Assembly: GCA_035513275.1 (NCBI GenBank)
Contig: DATKCJ010000316.1
Location: forward strand, 1 to 7,765
Source of the DNA: DATKCJ01 sp035513275
GTDB lineage: Bacteria > Verrucomicrobiota > Verrucomicrobiia > Opitutales > Opitutaceae
DNA length: 7,765 bases
Direction of reading: 5' to 3'
Below the pieces are notes generated by a model. The model searched no databases and had not been told where the DNA came from. It worked only from the letters and a program-made list of their open reading frames with translations. This document shows positions 5,700 to 7,765 of the stretch, in pieces; within the stretch, counting starts at the first letter, position 1; every line of letters begins with the position of its first letter. The translations under genes and the position numbers were made by a program.

Positions 5700-6152
5700 A
5701 TGACGACGAATTACAGTCCACTCATCCCTCTGGTGGCAGCGGGTCTTGCCATCTTGACACTTGCCGCGTGCTCGAAGGGAGAACGCGGTGACCTGGCTGA
5801 CGACACCAAGGCAGCTTATCAGGAGGCAAAGGGCAAAGTCGCCGAGGGTTGGGATCGCCTGAAGACCTTCACCTACGAGCAGAAGGAGGATTTCAAGGCG
5901 GAGTTCGATACGAAGCAGGCCGAGGTCGAAGCTGCGATGAGCGAACTGAAGGCCGAGTATTCCGAGAAGGAGGCCAGCGCCAGCCGCAAGGCCGCGATGG
6001 ACGATCTGCAGAATTCCGAGAAGAACTATAAGGAGAAACTGTCGGCCGTGGGCCGTGCCACCTCCGATACATGGGGCGCCGCGCGCGACGACGTGATCCA
6101 CGCGTGGGACGAGCTCCAGGCTTCAATCGCGCGCGCCCGCTCCGCCGGGTGA
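5700..6152 (+). CDS. Helical lipoprotein, paralog 2 (sll1863/coiled-coil stress-protein-like)
   Basis: This 150-residue protein has a hydrophobic leader (residues 8-20) and a lipobox, L-A-A-C (21-24). C24 would be lipidated, and S25 at +2 favours the outer membrane under Lol rules. The n-region (MTTNYSP) has no basic residue, which is unusual. Residues 31-150 are charged amphipathic helix rich in Ala, Glu and Lys. The WDxL module occurs twice, at VAEGWDRLKTF (47-57) and VIHAWDELQAS (132-142), suggesting an internal repeat. Residues 59-150 align without gaps to the secreted paralog (about 36 of 92 identical by hand count, including W125, W136 and LQAS 139-142). Function is unknown; a stress-related envelope lipoprotein is the best guess. 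ATG 5700 is preferred because the lipobox then falls at a normal distance. No Shine-Dalgarno sequence is present. Confidence 0.88.
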   Translation: MTTNYSPLIPLVAAGLAILTLAACSKGERGDLADDTKAAYQEAKGKVAEGWDRLKTFTYEQKEDFKAEFDTKQAEVEAAMSELKAEYSEKEASASRKAAMDDLQNSEKNYKEKLSAVGRATSDTWGAARDDVIHAWDELQASIARARSAG

Positions 6153-6177
6153 TTGAGCAGCCATTTCAGGGCCTTGT

Positions 6178-6232
6178 GTGCAGGCGGTGACTTAAAAGTC
6201 AGCCAACGGTTCGTTGGCCCAACCGCCTGCAC
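6178..6232. repeat. Three-way-junction palindrome D
   Basis: GTGCAGGCGGT (6178-6188) and ACCGCCTGCAC (6222-6232) form a perfect 11-bp outer stem. Inside are two hairpins: GACTT/AAGTC (6189-6200) and GCCAACG-GTT-CGTTGGC (6202-6218). The whole could fold as a compact cloverleaf-like three-way junction. It starts 25 nt after the lipoprotein stop and could be a transcript end or a dispersed repeat. It lacks the GTAG/CTAC ends of the other doublets, so it is probably a different element type. Confidence 0.75.
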
Positions 6233-6396
6233 GCTGGCTCTTGAAGAAGCGGAGATTCACCGGGAGTCGGATTACGATCCGCGGCCCAGGTCTTTCGCTT
6301 CCCGGCGTGCGAAAGAGTTTCGACGCCCGCGTGTTTCGTTCTCAATCTTGCCGGGCCCGCACTCTCATCCATCAACCCCGCGGGCTCGCCACCCCT

Positions 6397-7497
6397 ATGA
6401 ACGATTCACGCCGCTCGTCGCAGACTCATGAAACGCTTCGCTCACGCCGCCAGTTCCTGCAGACCGCCGCCGCGGGCTTGGCCGCAGCGGCGCTGACACC
6501 GCTCGCCGCGCGCGATTGGACCGGCGCGAATCCGATCCGATACCCCGACGGCGATGTGATCGCGATCGATCCGCGCTTTGGGAGATATCGGGTCGGCAAC
6601 GCCGCCATCGAGCGGCTCCACACCGGATGTCGCTGGGCGGAAGGCCCGGCGTGGAGCGCGGTCGGCCGCTACGTGCTTTGGAGCGACATCCCCAGCGACC
6701 TTCAGCATCGCTGGATCGAGGACGACGGTCGCACGACCGTGTTCCGCAAGCCCGCGGGCAACAGTAACGGCAACACATTCGATTACGAGGGTCGGCAGAT
6801 CGCTTGCGAGCACGGCAACCGGCGTGTTGTGCGTTACGAGTCGAGCGGCGGCTTCACCGTGCTGGCCGACAAGTTCGATGGAAAGATTTTCAACGCACCC
6901 AACGACGTCGTCGTGCATCCCGATGGCGGTGTGTGGTTCACCGATCCCGGTTACGGAAGCATGGGCAATTACGAGGGCAACAAGGGCGAGCTGCTCCTAA
7001 AGGAGGCGACGTATCGCATCGATCCAAAGACAGGCGCGATCGCGAAGGTCGAGGATGTCGCGAGAAAACCCAACGGCCTCTGTTTCTCGCCCGATTGCTC
7101 GAAACTCTACATCGCCGACACGGGAGGGGCACCGAGCGGTGAGAAGGCGAATGTCATCTGGGTGTGCGACGTGCAGGATGGCCTGAAGCTCGGCCCGGCG
7201 CGCATCTTCGCGCGCATGAACATGACGTTGCCCGACGGCACGGAGCGTTCCGGCGGCGCCGACGGCATTCGCGCCGACACCGACGGCAACATCTGGGCCG
7301 CGTGCGGCTGGGCTGGCGACGGCTACGACGGCGTGCACGCCTTTGCTCCCGACGGCACGCGCATCGGGTTGATCAAGCTGCCCGAGATCGCGTCGAACCT
7401 GTGCTTCGGCGGCGCGAAGCGAAACCGCCTCTTCATCACCGCGAGCCAGTCGCTCTACTCGGTCTACGTGAACGCGCAAGGCGCGCATATCACGTGA
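6397..7497 (+). CDS. Tat-exported SMP-30/gluconolactonase/LRE-like beta-propeller
   Basis: This 366-residue protein has a classic twin-arginine signal, SRRQFLQT (16-23), followed by a long Ala-rich h-region ending near LAARDW (36-41). The body is a six-bladed SMP-30/gluconolactonase propeller: CRWAEGPAW (78-86) brings E82, PNDVVVHPDGGVWFTDPG has N169, KPNGLCFSPD has N226 and GGADGIRADTDGNIW has D289. E82, N226 and D289 correspond by order and spacing to the divalent-metal ligands E18, N154 and D204 of human SMP30. Members hydrolyse sugar lactones such as gluconolactone to aldonic acids; here it would act outside the cytoplasm. ATG 6397 was chosen over an upstream start at 6214 because it puts the Tat motif near the N-terminus and because 6214 falls inside palindrome D. 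It could complement the oxidoreductase at 929 by opening lactone products, but the two genes lie 4 kb apart, so this is inference. Confidence 0.95.
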   Translation: MNDSRRSSQTHETLRSRRQFLQTAAAGLAAAALTPLAARDWTGANPIRYPDGDVIAIDPRFGRYRVGNAAIERLHTGCRWAEGPAWSAVGRYVLWSDIPSDLQHRWIEDDGRTTVFRKPAGNSNGNTFDYEGRQIACEHGNRRVVRYESSGGFTVLADKFDGKIFNAPNDVVVHPDGGVWFTDPGYGSMGNYEGNKGELLLKEATYRIDPKTGAIAKVEDVARKPNGLCFSPDCSKLYIADTGGAPSGEKANVIWVCDVQDGLKLGPARIFARMNMTLPDGTERSGGADGIRADTDGNIWAACGWAGDGYDGVHAFAPDGTRIGLIKLPEIASNLCFGGAKRNRLFITASQSLYSVYVNAQGAHIT

Positions 7498-7765
7498 CGG
7501 AGTTCCGGAAGTAGGAGCCAGCTCGCGGGCGATTCTCACCCTCATTCTTGTAGGCCCGGTGCCCTCACCGGGCGTCTGTGCCGCCGCGTAAGGCCTTCGA
7601 CTCACTCAGGCGAGCGGGACCCGGCCTACGGCCAGAGTCGCCCGTGCGCAGGTCACTGGTCTCGGCGAACTGCTTCCATCCTGTGTGGAGATGGCGCGCG
7701 TGCCTTGGACAAGGGATGGAAGAATATCAGTCCCGTGCTTGGAGTGCCCGGGCTACCTGCAAGTT
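7498..7765. other. Right-edge intergenic stretch (268 bp)
   Basis: No coding region is supported. It contains a REP-like single unit, GTAGGAGCCAGCTCGCGGGC (7511-7530), whose palindrome is imperfect, then doublet E (7550-7629). An inverted repeat follows: CTTCCATCC (7673-7681) with GGATGGAAG (7714-7722), 32 nt apart. A possible start codon near the right edge (for example ATG 7690) opens frames too short to judge. Confidence 0.5.
7550..7629. repeat. REP-like inverted doublet E (right half degenerate)
   Basis: GTAG (7550-7553) precedes the perfect hairpin GCCCGGTG-CCCT-CACCGGGC (7554-7573). The element closes with GGCCTAC (7623-7629), which pairs with GTAGGCC (7550-7556). The right-hand unit, read on the minus strand as GTAGGCCGGGTCCCGC, has no clean hairpin partner and appears decayed. 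It lies 52 bp after the SMP-30-like stop codon. Confidence 0.65.

Noticed and set aside
5208..6101. A 297-codon minus-strand open frame crossing both helical paralogs and the gap between them
   Set aside because: Its sequence is low-complexity and Arg/Leu/Ser-rich with no recognisable domain, and it overlaps two proteins supported by signal sequences and mutual homology.
6214..6396. N-terminal extension of the SMP-30-like protein from an upstream start
   Set aside because: The extension starts inside the three-way-junction palindrome and would place the Tat motif about 77 residues from the N-terminus; the ATG at 6397 gives a normal Tat leader.
7690..7765. Possible start of another gene at the right edge (ATG 7690 or 7716)
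   Set aside because: Only about 17-25 codons are visible, with no recognisable motif, and the region overlaps an inverted repeat (7673-7722).

Overview
The window is GC-rich bacterial DNA, most likely from a Verrucomicrobiota chromosome (Limisphaerales/Pedosphaera-like). This is inferred from the gene content: Tat-exported Gfo/Idh/MocA, hydroxypyruvate-isomerase-like and SMP-30 enzymes. The many GTAG-headed intergenic palindromes and the lack of Shine-Dalgarno sequences fit the same picture. No marker gene is present, so the phylum is not proven. No mobile-element gene, RNA gene or CRISPR array was found.

Layout from left to right. Positions 1-483 (minus strand) hold the N-terminal 161 codons of a nitronate-monooxygenase-like flavoprotein that runs off the left edge. 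Positions 484-928 are a divergent spacer carrying a composite palindromic repeat (682-826). Positions 929-3199 (plus) are a two-gene unit: a Tat-signal Gfo/Idh/MocA oxidoreductase and, 12 bp later, a Tat-signal TIM-barrel protein of the hydroxypyruvate isomerase family. Positions 3383-3970 (plus) encode a cytoplasmic thioredoxin-fold protein with a CNHC active site. It converges on a complete Dps ferritin-like gene (4669-4193, minus), and the 222-bp gap between them holds two GTAG/CTAC hairpin doublets and an A/T-rich direct-repeat tract.

Divergent from dps are two small helical envelope proteins (4922-5374 and 5700-6152). They are exactly the same length (150 aa) and align without gaps from residue 59 to the end, at roughly 39% identity by hand. 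One has a cleavable-type signal peptide; the other has a lipobox. Both are preceded by a closely similar motif of about 45 bp that resembles an ECF-sigma promoter. Positions 6397-7497 (plus) encode a Tat-exported SMP-30/gluconolactonase-like beta-propeller, followed by more hairpin repeats to the right edge.

Functionally there appear to be two themes. One is exported sugar or sugar-acid chemistry: oxidoreductase, isomerase-like TIM barrel and lactonase-like propeller, all Tat-targeted. The other is stress and redox protection: thioredoxin-like protein, Dps and the paralogous helical pair. The most distinctive elements are the paralog pair with its shared upstream motif and the set of REP-like doublets, which share architecture but differ in sequence.
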